A stretch of DNA of 64,000 nt, from the NCBI RefSeq assembly GCF_000773975.1, contig NZ_JRUQ01000038.1, forward strand, positions 1-64,000, written 5' to 3'. The DNA is from Erwinia typographi. Lineage in GTDB: Bacteria > Pseudomonadota > Gammaproteobacteria > Enterobacterales > Enterobacteriaceae. The position numbers were made by a program, and so were the translations under genes. The notes below the pieces were generated by a model, which was not told the DNA's origin, ran no database searches, and saw only the letters and a program-made list of their open reading frames with translations. This document shows positions 44,316 through 53,921 of the stretch, piece by piece; position 1 is the stretch's first letter, and every line of letters begins with the position of its first letter.

Positions 44316-44495
44316 CAATGGTATCCCTGTCTGCCTGCGCGCTTGTCAGCTGGTTTTAAAGGTTATTTTGCAGTTCAGGCTGTTCCCCGCCATCACGATA
44401 ATTGTGACCTGGTTAACAACTCTTCATTTAGCCCAACCTGACTGAGCATGTTGCTGAGTTTATCGCTTGTGTCTGGACACGTCGAGGAGCATCCT

Positions 44496-44515
44496 AAAGA
44501 TGACTATACATCTTT
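44496..44515. promoter_or_regulatory. Operator upstream of PTS IIA/transketolase genes
   Basis: AAAGATGACTATACATCTTT, a 7-bp-arm palindrome 22 bp before the IIA start codon, differs by a single base from the site at 40824-40843. Confidence 0.75.
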
Positions 44516-44537
44516 AACTTGTCTGTACGGGGTGTTA

Positions 44538-44978
44538 ATGATCACAGAATTACTCACTGAAGAAAGAATCGCGGTCGTTGACGACGTCAGCGACTGGCAG
44601 AGCGCGATTGCCTTAGCTGTCGCCCCACTGATTGCAGACGGCACCGTCCGGGAAAGCTACCTGCAGGCCATTATTGAGAACACCTTTAGCAATGGCCCTT
44701 ACTATGTGCTGGCGCCCGGTATCGCCATGCCGCACGCCCGCCCAGAGACTGGGGTCAATCAAAATGGCCTGGCATTCCTGCTGGTTAAAAACGGGGTAAA
44801 TTTCCCGGATCAGGCTGACCCAGTGAAGCTGCACTTCCTGCTGGCGGCCCGTGCCCCACACCAGCATATTGATCTCATCACTCAGCTCTCAGAACTGTTC
44901 TGTAGCGAAACGGATCTGGACGCTCTGTTTAACGCTAACGATGTCGCAGAAGTGCTGAAGGTTATTTCTCGTTATTAA
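44538..44978 (+). CDS. PTS IIA component, mannitol/fructose/ascorbate type
   Basis: A 146-aa PTS_EIIA_2-type phosphocarrier. The phosphohistidine is in [13 protein letters not shown] near residue 67, preceded by [14 protein letters not shown]. The closing helix region is [12 protein letters not shown]. The ATG at 44538 follows ACGGGGTGTTA. A longer reading from 44448 would run through the operator. It supplies phosphate to the IICB permease at 40961 and is followed after 26 bp by transketolase. Confidence 0.9.
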   Translation: MITELLTEERIAVVDDVSDWQSAIALAVAPLIADGTVRESYLQAIIENTFSNGPYYVLAPGIAMPHARPETGVNQNGLAFLLVKNGVNFPDQADPVKLHFLLAARAPHQHIDLITQLSELFCSETDLDALFNANDVAEVLKVISRY

Positions 44979-45004
44979 TTATTGTGAAATGTCAGGAGAA
45001 AAAA

Positions 45005-47002
45005 ATGGACCATAAACAACTCGCTAATGCGATCCGTATTCTGAGCATCGATGCCATTCAAAAAGCAAACTCGGGCCATCCCGGCGCGCCGATGGGAATG
45101 GCGGACGTGGCTGAAGTGGTTTGGCGAGGCCATCTGCGTCACAACCCGGCTAACCCCGGATGGTTCAATCGCGATCGTTACGTCCAGTCAAACGGGCACG
45201 GTTCCATGCTGCAATACTCACTGCTGCATCTGACTGGTTACGACCTGACCATCAATGATTTGAAAAATTTCCGCCAGCTACATTCCCGCACGCCCGGCCA
45301 CCCGGAATACGGTTACACCCCCGGCGTTGAAACCACTACCGGCCCATTGGGACAAGGCGTGGCGAACGCAGTCGGCATGGCTATTGCGGAAAAAACGCTG
45401 GCGGCTCAGTTCAATAAGCCCGGCAGGGAGATCGTTGACCATCATACCTGGCTGTTTCTGGGGGATGGCTGCCTGATGGAGGGGATCTCTCATGAAGCCT
45501 GTAGCCTGGCCGGTACGTTGAAACTCGGCAAGCTGATCGCCGTATGGGACGACAATGGCATATCGATCGATGGTCATGTGGATGCCTGGTTCTCCGACGA
45601 TACCCCTGCCCGCTTCCGGGCATATGGCTGGCATGTGATCGAAGGCATTGATGGTCATAACGCCGAGGCGGTGAATAAAGCGGTGACAGAAGCCCGCGCC
45701 GTTACGGATAAACCATCCCTTCTGTGCTGTAAGACAATTATTGGTTTTGGTTCCCCCAATAAGGCCAACAGCCATGACTGCCACGGGTCGGCGCTCGGTG
45801 CGGATGAAGTCGCCCTGGTGCGTAAAGAATTGCGCTGGCCCTACGAACCCTTTGTTATTCCAGATGAAATCTACCGGGCGTGGGATGCAAAACAGACCGG
45901 CGTGAAAGTAGAGGCAGAATGGAACGAAAAATTTGCTGCTTATGCGCGTGATTATCCAGAGCTGGCGAAAGAATTTACCCGCCGCATGGAAGGAAAGCTG
46001 CCTCAGGGCTGGCACGAAGAGGTCAATGCCTGGATAAAGGACCTTCAGGCTCATCCGGCCAGCCTGGCCACCCGCCAGGTCAGCCAGAAATGTCTCAGCT
46101 ACTTTGCCCGCTCGCTGCCGGAGTTATTTGGCGGTTCGGCAGACCTGTCTCCGTCCAATCTGACCCGCCATCAGCTGTCGGTCGATTTCTCCGATCAAAA
46201 TCCAGCGGGCAATTATCTCTCCTATGGCGTACGCGAATTTGGCATGTCGGCGATAATGAATGGGATAGCGCTGCATGGAGGCTTGTTACCGTATGGCGGC
46301 ACTTTCCTGATGTTTATGGAGTACGCCCGCAATGCCGTGCGCATGGCGGCCTTAATGAAAGCGCACTCGATCTTTGTTTATACTCATGATTCTGTCGGGC
46401 TCGGCGAAGATGGCCCGACTCATCAGCCGGTCGAGCAGCTGGCCTCATTACGCCTGACGCCCAATATGGAAACGTGGCGCGGATGCGATCAGGTAGAAGC
46501 GGCTATCGGCTGGCAGCAGGCGATTGAGCGATCTGATGGCCCCTCGGCACTGATTATGACCCGTCAACCTCTTGCCCAGCAGCCGCGCAGCGAGCAGCAA
46601 TTAAAGGATGTCCGCCGCGGCGGCTATATTTTGCTTGAGCCGGAGGGAGAGCCAGAACTGATTATTCTGTCAGCGGGATCGGAAATCGAGCTGGCGGTAT
46701 ATGCTGCTGGCGAACTGAATCGTGAAGGCCGCCGGGTACGGGTCGTGTCAATGCCGTGCACTGAACGCTTTGACCAGCAGGAACAGGCGTATAAGGATGC
46801 GGTTTTACCGCAGCACCTTCGTAAGCGCCTGGCTGTGGAAGCCAGTATCGAAGGCTTCTGGCAGCGTTATACCGGACTCGACGGGGAGGTTATCGGCATG
46901 CAGACCTTCGGCGAATCAGCGCCTGCCGCGGTGCTGTTTGAGCACTTTGGCTTCAGCAAAGAGCACGTACTTGAACGGGCAAAAGCGCTTCTTGCCTCAT
47001 AG
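45005..47002 (+). CDS. tkt: Transketolase
   Basis: A 665-aa full-length transketolase. The N-terminal sugar/TPP region is [18 protein letters not shown], the TPP-magnesium motif [38 protein letters not shown], the active His region [11 protein letters not shown], and the pyrimidine domain [18 protein letters not shown]. The C-terminal domain is complete. AGGAGAAAAA precedes ATG 45005. This is probably an accessory copy dedicated to feeding xylulose-5-P made from the imported polyol into the pentose phosphate pathway. Confidence 0.92.
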   Translation: MDHKQLANAIRILSIDAIQKANSGHPGAPMGMADVAEVVWRGHLRHNPANPGWFNRDRYVQSNGHGSMLQYSLLHLTGYDLTINDLKNFRQLHSRTPGHPEYGYTPGVETTTGPLGQGVANAVGMAIAEKTLAAQFNKPGREIVDHHTWLFLGDGCLMEGISHEACSLAGTLKLGKLIAVWDDNGISIDGHVDAWFSDDTPARFRAYGWHVIEGIDGHNAEAVNKAVTEARAVTDKPSLLCCKTIIGFGSPNKANSHDCHGSALGADEVALVRKELRWPYEPFVIPDEIYRAWDAKQTGVKVEAEWNEKFAAYARDYPELAKEFTRRMEGKLPQGWHEEVNAWIKDLQAHPASLATRQVSQKCLSYFARSLPELFGGSADLSPSNLTRHQLSVDFSDQNPAGNYLSYGVREFGMSAIMNGIALHGGLLPYGGTFLMFMEYARNAVRMAALMKAHSIFVYTHDSVGLGEDGPTHQPVEQLASLRLTPNMETWRGCDQVEAAIGWQQAIERSDGPSALIMTRQPLAQQPRSEQQLKDVRRGGYILLEPEGEPELIILSAGSEIELAVYAAGELNREGRRVRVVSMPCTERFDQQEQAYKDAVLPQHLRKRLAVEASIEGFWQRYTGLDGEVIGMQTFGESAPAAVLFEHFGFSKEHVLERAKALLAS

Positions 47003-47046
47003 CGACAGTGCAGTCGGTGAGTTAAGAGTAAAAATGCTATTCAGTG

Positions 47047-47069
47047 AAAAGGGGTTATAAACCCCTTTT
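47047..47069. terminator. Bidirectional terminator between transketolase and PTS EIIC
   Basis: AAAAGGGGTT and AACCCCTTTT form a 10-bp perfect stem with a 3-nt loop between the convergent genes. Confidence 0.8.
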
Positions 47070-47097
47070 CTGTTTGTCTTATTCCCTATACACCCCA

Positions 47098-48648
47098 TTA
47101 ATAATTCACTATTCCACTCACGGAGTTTTCCTGCTGGTTTTTTACCGCACGAATACTTTCTTTCAGGCGGTCTGACTTCATGCCAAACACACTCTGTATA
47201 TTGTTTCCTACTTCGACAATGCCAGCCGCCCCCAATCGTTTTAGTGTATTTTTATCGATGATACTTTTATCAATAACATCAATGCGCAGTCGTGACATAC
47301 AGGCTTCAATACTCCGCATATTATCAAGGCCGCCATAGGCGATAATGATCCCTGTAATTAAATCATCAGACTGGGAGGAGGAAACCTTATCGTCACCGAC
47401 TTCAGGCTTTTCCCGACCGGGAGTCAGTAAATTCCAGCGTTTTATTGCCAGGGTAAATAATAGGTAGTAAATAGAGCCCATCAGAATGCCAACAGGGAAG
47501 ACCATATACCAGTTATGCCCTCTCGGTAAAATGCCGAAGAAGATGTAATCTATCAATCCGCCGGAGAATGACAGTCCAATATGAACGCTGAGTAATTCCA
47601 TCAGCAGGAAAACCACCCCGGCCAATACTGCATGGATACCAAAAAGCACGGGCGCCACAAACAGAAAGGAAAATTCAATCGGTTCAGTAATCCCACAAAC
47701 AATTGAGGTAATGGCGCCGGACAGCATAATCCCCTTCACCCGGCTTTTATTTTCCTCGTTGGCGCAGCGATAAATGGCTAAAGCGACGGCCGGTATGCAA
47801 AACATTTTCAACGGCGTCAGACCAGCCATAAACGCGCCAGCAGTAATGGGAACCTGATCTTTTAACTGTGCAAAGAAAATAAGCTGATCGCCGTGAACGG
47901 CCTGCCCGGCTTTATTGACATACTCCCCAAACTGTAGCCAGAAGGTGGGCCACCAGACGTGATTCAGACCAAAGGGAATCAGTAAACGCTCGATAAAGCC
48001 GAACAGGAAAGCCGAAAGCCCAAGACCTGAGTTCATCATACTGTTGGACAGCCCATTAATCGCGTGCTGGATGGGCGGCCAGATTAGCGCCATGGCAATC
48101 CCAACAAATACCGCCGCAAATGAGGTAATGATCGGCACAAATCGTTTACCGGAGAAAAACTCCAGCCACGAAGGTAAATTAATAGTAAAATATCTTTTGT
48201 AAAGAACAGAGGATATTATCCCAATAACAATGCCGCCAAACACACCCGTTTGTAATGAGGGTATGCCCAGTGCCAGAGTATAATCATGGTTATTTGCCAC
48301 GGCATCCGCGGTTATACCAAGATACTGGCCAATGGTCACATTCATAATGAGAAAGCCAACAATGGCTGACAGGCCAGCAATTCCCTGATCGTTTGACAGG
48401 CCAACCGCTACACCGACGGCAAACAATAACGGAAGATTGGCAAATATGATCCCGCCGGCTTCAGAGAGTAACGTTAAAATGTGCACTAACCAGGCTGTTC
48501 CCAAAAAAGGAATTTGCGCCACAACATTTGGGTCCTGCAGGCTGGTGCCAAAAGCAAGTAAAATCCCTGCAGCAGGCAGCATGGCGATCGGAATCATCAA
48601 TGAGCGACCTATACCTTGTAGCTTCTGCAAAATATTTAATTTTGACAT
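47098..48648 (-). CDS. Glucose-family PTS permease, IICB component
   Basis: A 516-aa glucose/N-acetylglucosamine/maltose-type PTS permease. The IIC domain (residues 1-420) has IGRSLMIPIAMLPAAGILLAFG, the PFGLNHVWWPTFW motif, and the sugar-site ITEPIEFSFLFVAP. The IIB domain follows a polar linker, with phosphocysteine in NMRSIEACMSRLRIDV near residue 458. The family usually reads CxTRLR, so the Ser after Cys-Met is a minor change. No IIA domain is fused; Crr would serve. It is divergent from the interrupted SgrR-type gene. Confidence 0.9.
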   Translation of the reverse strand: MSKLNILQKLQGIGRSLMIPIAMLPAAGILLAFGTSLQDPNVVAQIPFLGTAWLVHILTLLSEAGGIIFANLPLLFAVGVAVGLSNDQGIAGLSAIVGFLIMNVTIGQYLGITADAVANNHDYTLALGIPSLQTGVFGGIVIGIISSVLYKRYFTINLPSWLEFFSGKRFVPIITSFAAVFVGIAMALIWPPIQHAINGLSNSMMNSGLGLSAFLFGFIERLLIPFGLNHVWWPTFWLQFGEYVNKAGQAVHGDQLIFFAQLKDQVPITAGAFMAGLTPLKMFCIPAVALAIYRCANEENKSRVKGIMLSGAITSIVCGITEPIEFSFLFVAPVLFGIHAVLAGVVFLLMELLSVHIGLSFSGGLIDYIFFGILPRGHNWYMVFPVGILMGSIYYLLFTLAIKRWNLLTPGREKPEVGDDKVSSSQSDDLITGIIIAYGGLDNMRSIEACMSRLRIDVIDKSIIDKNTLKRLGAAGIVEVGNNIQSVFGMKSDRLKESIRAVKNQQENSVSGIVNY

Positions 48649-48901
48649 GCTTTAACCCCTGGTACACGTTAGTAATAGCCTCGATATTATTTATCGGTTA
48701 TCCGCCTTAGCTTGAGGTCATCATTCAAGTTAGCGGCCAGGTTAATTGTCTGTTGCGAACCAGAGTTAAAAAAGAGCAAAAATCGCGGCACAGCGCTTCC
48801 TGTTTACGTTTAAAACCGGAAATTATTTGAACAGAATCACAGCATATTAGCGAAATCATCGATAAAATAGGAAAAACTACACATTTCAGGGTAGTCATCA
48901 G

Positions 48902-50578
48902 ATGTCCAATATTGAAGAGCATTTTCGCAAACTGTACGCAAGATTTGGTCTCGACCAGAACACCTCCGTTCAGGTGAACGCTATTGCGGGCATATTTAAT
49001 TGCTCAGTAAGAAATGCACGTATCCTGTTGCAACGAATGCACGATGAAAGATGGATCGACTGGCAGCCGCAGCGAGGCAGAGGAAAACACTCCAATTTAC
49101 GCTTACTCAACGCCCCTGACCGGTTGATTAACCAACATATTGAGGAGAGGATGGCCCTGCTGGATAATGGGGAGGCAATAAAATTTATCGGCAACGAAAA
49201 GCAGGCCCTTAACCGTATTATTCAGTATCGCTTTGGGGTTCAGGAAAACAACAGTCAGAAACGCGTTCGCATCCCTTTTTATCGGGATATTGATATTCTG
49301 AATCCCCTTCATCCACTGCGAAGAACGGAACGGCATCTTATTCGCCAATGTCTTAGTGGACTCACGCATTATGATACCGCTCAGGGAAAGATCGTTCCTG
49401 ACATCGCGCACTACTGGACGCATAACGAGCAAGCGACCCGCTGGGTATTCTATATAAAACCGACGGCCTACTTCTCAGATGGCACCCCGATGACGGCGCC
49501 ATTAATAGCGCGGAGCCTTAACGCCGCCATCCAGAGTCCGTGGTTTTCCGATCTGTTCAGCAATTTGACTCAAATTTATGACGAAGATATTTACCGTCTG
49601 GTGATTGAAACTTCCGTCCCCATGAAAAGGCTGGACTGTTTACTGGCAACGCAGCCAGCTTTAATTTTTGATCTGCATGAGGGACAAATGCGCTGTAGCG
49701 GTCCCTTTTGCATCCAGCGACATCAGGGCAGCTATCTGACCTTACGCCGCAATGAATATTATCATCAGGCACGACCAATGCTTAACGAAATAAATATTTT
49801 TACCTAGGTGCCTGAAAATATCAGCATGAATTTTATTCCCATCCTGCACGGCGAGCTGTCTACCGATACGCGGCCGCTTCGGGAACGCAAGCTGGAAAAT
49901 GGGAGCTGCTTTATCGTTACTGACAGCAACGGTATTTTCGCCAGCGAGGAGGGAAGACGTTTTCTCAATCAGATAATACAACCAATGACGCTGCTCAATC
50001 GCAGTCAGTTACCAGAAGAGTATGGCAGCGCCCTCTCCATCGCCCAGGGTTTGCTTCCCGCATGGAACCACCGCAGAGTGGATTTTGGCAATATCACCGC
50101 TCCGTTCATCAGTCGCCGTCAGGTGACTATCGCCACCTATGGACAGCCTGAATTAGTGGAGCTGGCACATGCCATAGCCGCTACAGTGGGAGATTACTAT
50201 TATCAGTGCACGGTACGAGTCTATTCGTTCGAAGAATTTGCCATGCAGAAACTGGAGCCAGCGGATATCTGGCTGACAAATTTCATGCTGGAAACCCTTA
50301 CTATCCCTGCCGTTCTTGACTGGCTAACCTCGACCTCGACATTTAACCACCTGCCGCCGCATGAGTCACAGCTGCGGCAGCAGATGATCGTACAGTTATT
50401 AAATGAAAGCGATGATAGCGCGCGTGAGCATATTGCTGACTACTTTCATCAATTAACTCATCAGCGCTGGATCATCCCGCTTTTTCATCACTGGATAGAG
50501 TATGCCGGTGAGAACTCATTCACCTGGCGAGATCTCAGCATGTTAGGATGGCCCGACTTCAGCCAGCTGTGGCTGTAG
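48902..50578 (+). pseudogene. SgrR-type regulator interrupted by an in-frame TAG
   Basis: The frame encodes a protein of about 558 codons, the size of SgrR-family regulators (E. coli SgrR 551 aa). The N-terminal helix-turn-helix is TSVQVNAIAGIFNCSVRNARILLQRMHDERWIDW and the C-terminal part is solute-binding-protein-like (GLTHYDTAQGKIVPDIAHYW, FYIKPTAYFSDGTPMTAPL). A TAG at 49805-49807 stops the frame after 301 codons, and the same frame then continues for 256 more codons, ending MLGWPDFSQLWL. No other damage is seen, so this is a recent nonsense mutation, a sequencing error or read-through. It is divergent from a glucose-type PTS permease, the usual kind of target. Confidence 0.75.
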
Positions 50579-50596
50579 AAGAAGGCAATCGGCACG

Positions 50597-51559
50597 CTAT
50601 TTGTTGATAAAATTGACCACCAGCGGGTTGAGCTCTCGTGGACATTCTTCCGGCAGCCAGTGCCCGCAGCCTGCCAATACGTGACCTTCTACCTTAGTTG
50701 CGTAATCCTTCATTTGATCAACCTGAAATTGCCCCATGCCACCGTGTCCGCCGCCGCCAATCGCCATCACCGGCAGAGTAAGTTTGGTTTGCGCCAGCTT
50801 CCTGTTTTGCTCAATCGAGGTGTTCAGCGCCCGGTAATATTCAAATGAGGCGGTGAGCGTGTGGGGTTTTGCATAGGATTTGGCATACCTGTCCAGCAGC
50901 GCGGGCGTGAAAGCGGCCTTATTCGTGGCGTGCTCCAGGATGAAATGCGTGAGGAAAAACTTCTCATGCCCTTTAATCAGCGTTTCAGCGAGCTGATTTT
51001 TTGCGGCAAAAAAGCTGAAGTGCCAGACCAGCGACTCTCCTTCTGGAGAAAATGCGGGGAAATCATACATGCGCCGATCGGGGATCGGGGCCTCCATGTA
51101 GATAAGCCGGTCAATTTTATCCTGGTGCTTAACCGCCATAGGATAAGTATTCCAGATGCCAATATCATGAGCGACCAGCGTGAACTTTTGGTCTCCACGC
51201 AGGGAATCGGCAAGCTTATAAAGAGTGTTTGCTACGTCCTCACCGCTGTAAGAGGTGGCGGGAGGCTGCGACAGTCCCAACCCTGGCAGGTCGACGGCCA
51301 CCACCGTGTGCCTGGCGGCCAGTTCGGGCATCAACTGGTGCCATTCGTACCACGACTGCCCAAATCCATGCACCAGATACACTAACGGCCCCTTACCGCC
51401 TTTAACATAGTGCAGTTTCACGCCGTCCACCCTTTTGTACTCACTGCTGAAGCCCGCAGGAACAGGGAATTCATCCGCCGGGGCCGCAGCTATCGAGGCG
51501 GCAGAAACCATCGCAGTGCTGAGCAGCGCGCCGCAGAGCATTTTTTTCACAAGTGTCAT
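50597..51559 (-). CDS. Secreted epoxide-hydrolase-like alpha/beta hydrolase
   Basis: A 320-aa alpha/beta hydrolase with an N-terminal signal peptide (residues 1-26, [20 protein letters not shown]). The oxyanion region is [14 protein letters not shown]. The nucleophile position carries Asp (VAHDIGIW), as in epoxide hydrolases and haloalkane dehalogenases rather than esterases, and the catalytic His lies in [12 protein letters not shown] periplasmic location is inferred. It follows the MFS exporter gene on the same strand. Ribosome site GGAGTAAAAA. Confidence 0.85.
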   Translation of the reverse strand: MTLVKKMLCGALLSTAMVSAASIAAAPADEFPVPAGFSSEYKRVDGVKLHYVKGGKGPLVYLVHGFGQSWYEWHQLMPELAARHTVVAVDLPGLGLSQPPATSYSGEDVANTLYKLADSLRGDQKFTLVAHDIGIWNTYPMAVKHQDKIDRLIYMEAPIPDRRMYDFPAFSPEGESLVWHFSFFAAKNQLAETLIKGHEKFFLTHFILEHATNKAAFTPALLDRYAKSYAKPHTLTASFEYYRALNTSIEQNRKLAQTKLTLPVMAIGGGGHGGMGQFQVDQMKDYATKVEGHVLAGCGHWLPEECPRELNPLVVNFINK

Positions 51560-51618
51560 TTTTTACTCCATTCAGAGAGATAAAGACTACGAGCGGATGC
51601 CGTAGCCTGGGAAGATAG

Positions 51619-52824
51619 TTAGTTGCTCGTCGACTGACCAGAACGGCTGCTGGCTGCCGGAAAGCCCTGCTCGCCTCGCACAACAATCGCAACTGCGGCC
51701 AATAGCAGGACGAGGAGCGCCCACGGGAAGGACCAGGTCCCGGCGTGTTCCAGCAGTAATCCCCCGGTCAGGCCGCCAAGAGCGATCGCGCCATTCCAGG
51801 TCACCACGTTCATCGACAGCGCCACATCGGCATACTCGCCAGCGGCGTCCGCCAGCGCCGTCTGGAGCAGAGTTGCCGCGCCGCCAAAGGTCAGCCCCCA
51901 GACGGCTATCCCCAGATAAATCACCAGCGGGGACGTCGCGCCCAGGCCAAAAACGAGCGACACGACGGCGAAAACGGACAGTGACAGCAGCACCGCCTGG
52001 CGCAGATGGGTATCAATGATCCTGCCGGTGATAAAAATTCCGCACAGGGCTGCCAGACCAAAGACCAGCAGCACCAGGTCAACCCTGGCGGCAAGCCCGG
52101 CAGGCGCGATAAACGGTGCGATGTAGGTGTAGAGGATGTTGTGTGCCAGCATCCATGTCAGAACGACGCCGAGCACTGACCGTACGCCGGGGATCAGTAA
52201 CACCGACCGGAGCGGCATTTCTTGCCCAGCAGACTGGCCTGGGTAATTCGGCACGGCCAGCATTATCCAGCCAATAAGGATCACTGACAGCCCCGACATT
52301 AGCGCGAAAGTGAGGCGCCATCCCAGCAGCGCCCCCAGCCATGTGCCAGCCGGTACGCCAAGAGACAGAGCGATGGGGGTGCCAACCATGGCAAGCGCCA
52401 GAGCCCGCCCCTGCAGTGATGGAACGACCATTCGCCGCGCATATCCGGCCAGCAGACTCCACGCCAGACCTGCTGAAGCGCCGGCAAGAAATCGCGCGAC
52501 TAATGTAATGGCTATGTTTGAGGACACGGCGGTCAGCGTATTAAAAACCAGGAATCCGCACACGGTGCTCAGCAGAACAGCCCGCCGTGACCAGGTTCGG
52601 GTCAGCAGAGTGAGGGGGATCGCCGCCAGCAGCGAACCGGCGGCATAGGCCGTCACCAGTTGCCCGGCCAGAGAGGGTGAAACCGCGAGCCCGCTGCTGA
52701 TTTCCGGCAGCAATCCGGCGGGAATGGTTTCGGTCAGTATGCAGATAAAGCCCGTCATCGCCAGTGCCAGCAGGGCAAATACCGGCAGTCGTTGAGCTTC
52801 TCCGTGTTGGTGCTGTGCTTGCAT
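51619..52824 (-). CDS. MFS transporter, AraJ/drug-efflux type
   Basis: A 401-aa major facilitator with 12 predicted helices. Family cues are PEISSGLAVSPSLAGQLVTAYAAGSLLAAIPLTLLTRTWSRRAVLL (loop 2-3 motif A area), the helix-5 motif VGTPIALSLGVPAGTWLG, and WGLTFGGAATLLQTAL. It probably exports sugars or toxic compounds. It is divergent from a TetR gene, with a duplicated 18-bp site between, and is probably repressed by it. The hydrolase gene lies downstream. Confidence 0.9.
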   Translation of the reverse strand: MQAQHQHGEAQRLPVFALLALAMTGFICILTETIPAGLLPEISSGLAVSPSLAGQLVTAYAAGSLLAAIPLTLLTRTWSRRAVLLSTVCGFLVFNTLTAVSSNIAITLVARFLAGASAGLAWSLLAGYARRMVVPSLQGRALALAMVGTPIALSLGVPAGTWLGALLGWRLTFALMSGLSVILIGWIMLAVPNYPGQSAGQEMPLRSVLLIPGVRSVLGVVLTWMLAHNILYTYIAPFIAPAGLAARVDLVLLVFGLAALCGIFITGRIIDTHLRQAVLLSLSVFAVVSLVFGLGATSPLVIYLGIAVWGLTFGGAATLLQTALADAAGEYADVALSMNVVTWNGAIALGGLTGGLLLEHAGTWSFPWALLVLLLAAVAIVVRGEQGFPAASSRSGQSTSN

Positions 52825-52898
52825 AATTCAGCCTGTCAGTCAGTTTAAGAGTCTGTGGGGAGTGCTACAGGTACGATGTCACCCGATTTACGCACTTA

Positions 52899-52968
52899 TA
52901 TACCGATCGATACATATGTTGCATTGCCGCTCTCCAGCTTGTCAATTAATTATGTATCGATTAGTATA
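52899..52968. promoter_or_regulatory. Inverted pair of 18-bp operator-like sites (MFS/tetR)
   Basis: TATACCGATCGATACATA (52899-52916) recurs in inverse at 52951-52968 as TATGTATCGATTAGTATA, with 16 of 18 bases conserved. The sites flank the divergent promoter region. Confidence 0.65.
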
Positions 52969-52984
52969 AAAGACGGAGGAACAG

Positions 52985-53602
52985 ATGATGAGAACAGGCC
53001 GACCAAGACAATTTGACCGGGATGAAGCGGTGATCGGAGCAATGCACCTTTTCTGGGAAAAAGGCTACGACGCCACTTCGCTCGCACAGCTAAAAGCGTC
53101 GATAGGCAAAGGGATCACCGCCCCCAGCTTTTATGCCGCCTTTGGCTCGAAGGAAGCGCTTTTTAACGAAGCGGTGAGCTGTTATCTGAAAACACATGCC
53201 AGGGTTACAGAGCCACTGTGGGACCCAGCGTTACCCCCCAGACAGGCGCTGGAGACGGCACTGCTCAACTCAGCCCGGATGCAGTATGGCGCCGGTCATC
53301 CGCGTGGCTGCATGGTTGCGCTCAGCGTGATGTCTGCCTGCTCTGAGGAAACCAGGCCTATCCTGAAACCGCTCGAAGAGTCCCGCCGCCGTACCCGTGA
53401 GGGAATAGGACACTGCGTTAAGCGGGGCATCGCATCAGGCGAATTGCAGGATACTGCGCACACGCCTGCCCTGGCGGTCAGCTTTGACAGTTTCCTGCTG
53501 GGAATATCGACGCTGGCGCGGGATGGGATTCCGCTGGCGGACACTGAACGGGCTATTGCTCAAATGATGAGGCTATGGGATGTTTCGCGCGTGACGCCGT
53601 AA
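52985..53602 (+). CDS. TetR-family regulator of MFS gene
   Basis: A 205-aa TetR regulator. The N-terminal arm TGRPRQFDRDEAVIGAMHLFWEKGYDATSL and the helix-turn-helix core KGITAPSFYAAFGSKEALF are typical of the subgroup next to MFS efflux or reductase genes. Cys residues in RGCMVALSVMSACSEE are noted. The second ATG (52988) has better spacing to GGAGGAAC than the first. It is divergent from the MFS gene. Confidence 0.88.
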   Translation: MMRTGRPRQFDRDEAVIGAMHLFWEKGYDATSLAQLKASIGKGITAPSFYAAFGSKEALFNEAVSCYLKTHARVTEPLWDPALPPRQALETALLNSARMQYGAGHPRGCMVALSVMSACSEETRPILKPLEESRRRTREGIGHCVKRGIASGELQDTAHTPALAVSFDSFLLGISTLARDGIPLADTERAIAQMMRLWDVSRVTP

Positions 53603-53651
53603 GCCCTTGCGGGCGCGGGTTGTAATCAAAAAGTAAATATCGTATAACAGG

Positions 53652-53742
53652 CTGCTCCGAGGGGTGTCCTGTATGGGCTGAGATGGCGCGGTTTGCCGAA
53701 CCCTTTGAACCTGATCTGGGTCATGCCAGCGAAGGGACGGGT
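53652..53742 (+). ncRNA. TPP riboswitch (THI element)
   Basis: The conserved thi-box pieces occur in order: GAGGGGTGTCC, GGGCTGAGAT, then ACCCTTTGAACCTGATCTGG, and GTCATGCCAGCGAAGGGA. The only differences from consensus are outside the ligand contacts. It lies about 75 nt before a strong ribosome site and controls the thiamine-precursor ABC genes, repressing them when thiamine pyrophosphate is present. Confidence 0.93.
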
Positions 53743-53816
53743 TGGCAATAACGCCTCAGTGATTGCCTGTTCATACCTCTGCACGCCCGGATCTCCACTC
53801 ACTTTCTGGAGGTCCC

Positions 53817-53921
53817 ATGTCTGATTTCTTTTTTTTCCGCCGATGTAACCCGCCGCGCCGCCAACAGGCGAAAGCTGGCTGCGCTTTGCCGACGCCGCTG
53901 AGCAGGGAGCGTGCAGCGTGA
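53817..53921 (+). CDS. 34-aa ORF between riboswitch and ABC genes
   Basis: A short frame starting MSDFFFFRRCNPP with an excellent ribosome site (GGAGGTCCC ATG), ending in a TGA that overlaps the GTG start of the ATPase gene by 4 bp. A run of eight T lies after codon 3. Shifting frame there gives a helical Arg/Ala-rich reading that also soon stops. It may be the remnant of a longer first gene or a leader for translational coupling. No family is recognised. Confidence 0.35.
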   Translation: MSDFFFFRRCNPPRRQQAKAGCALPTPLSRERAA

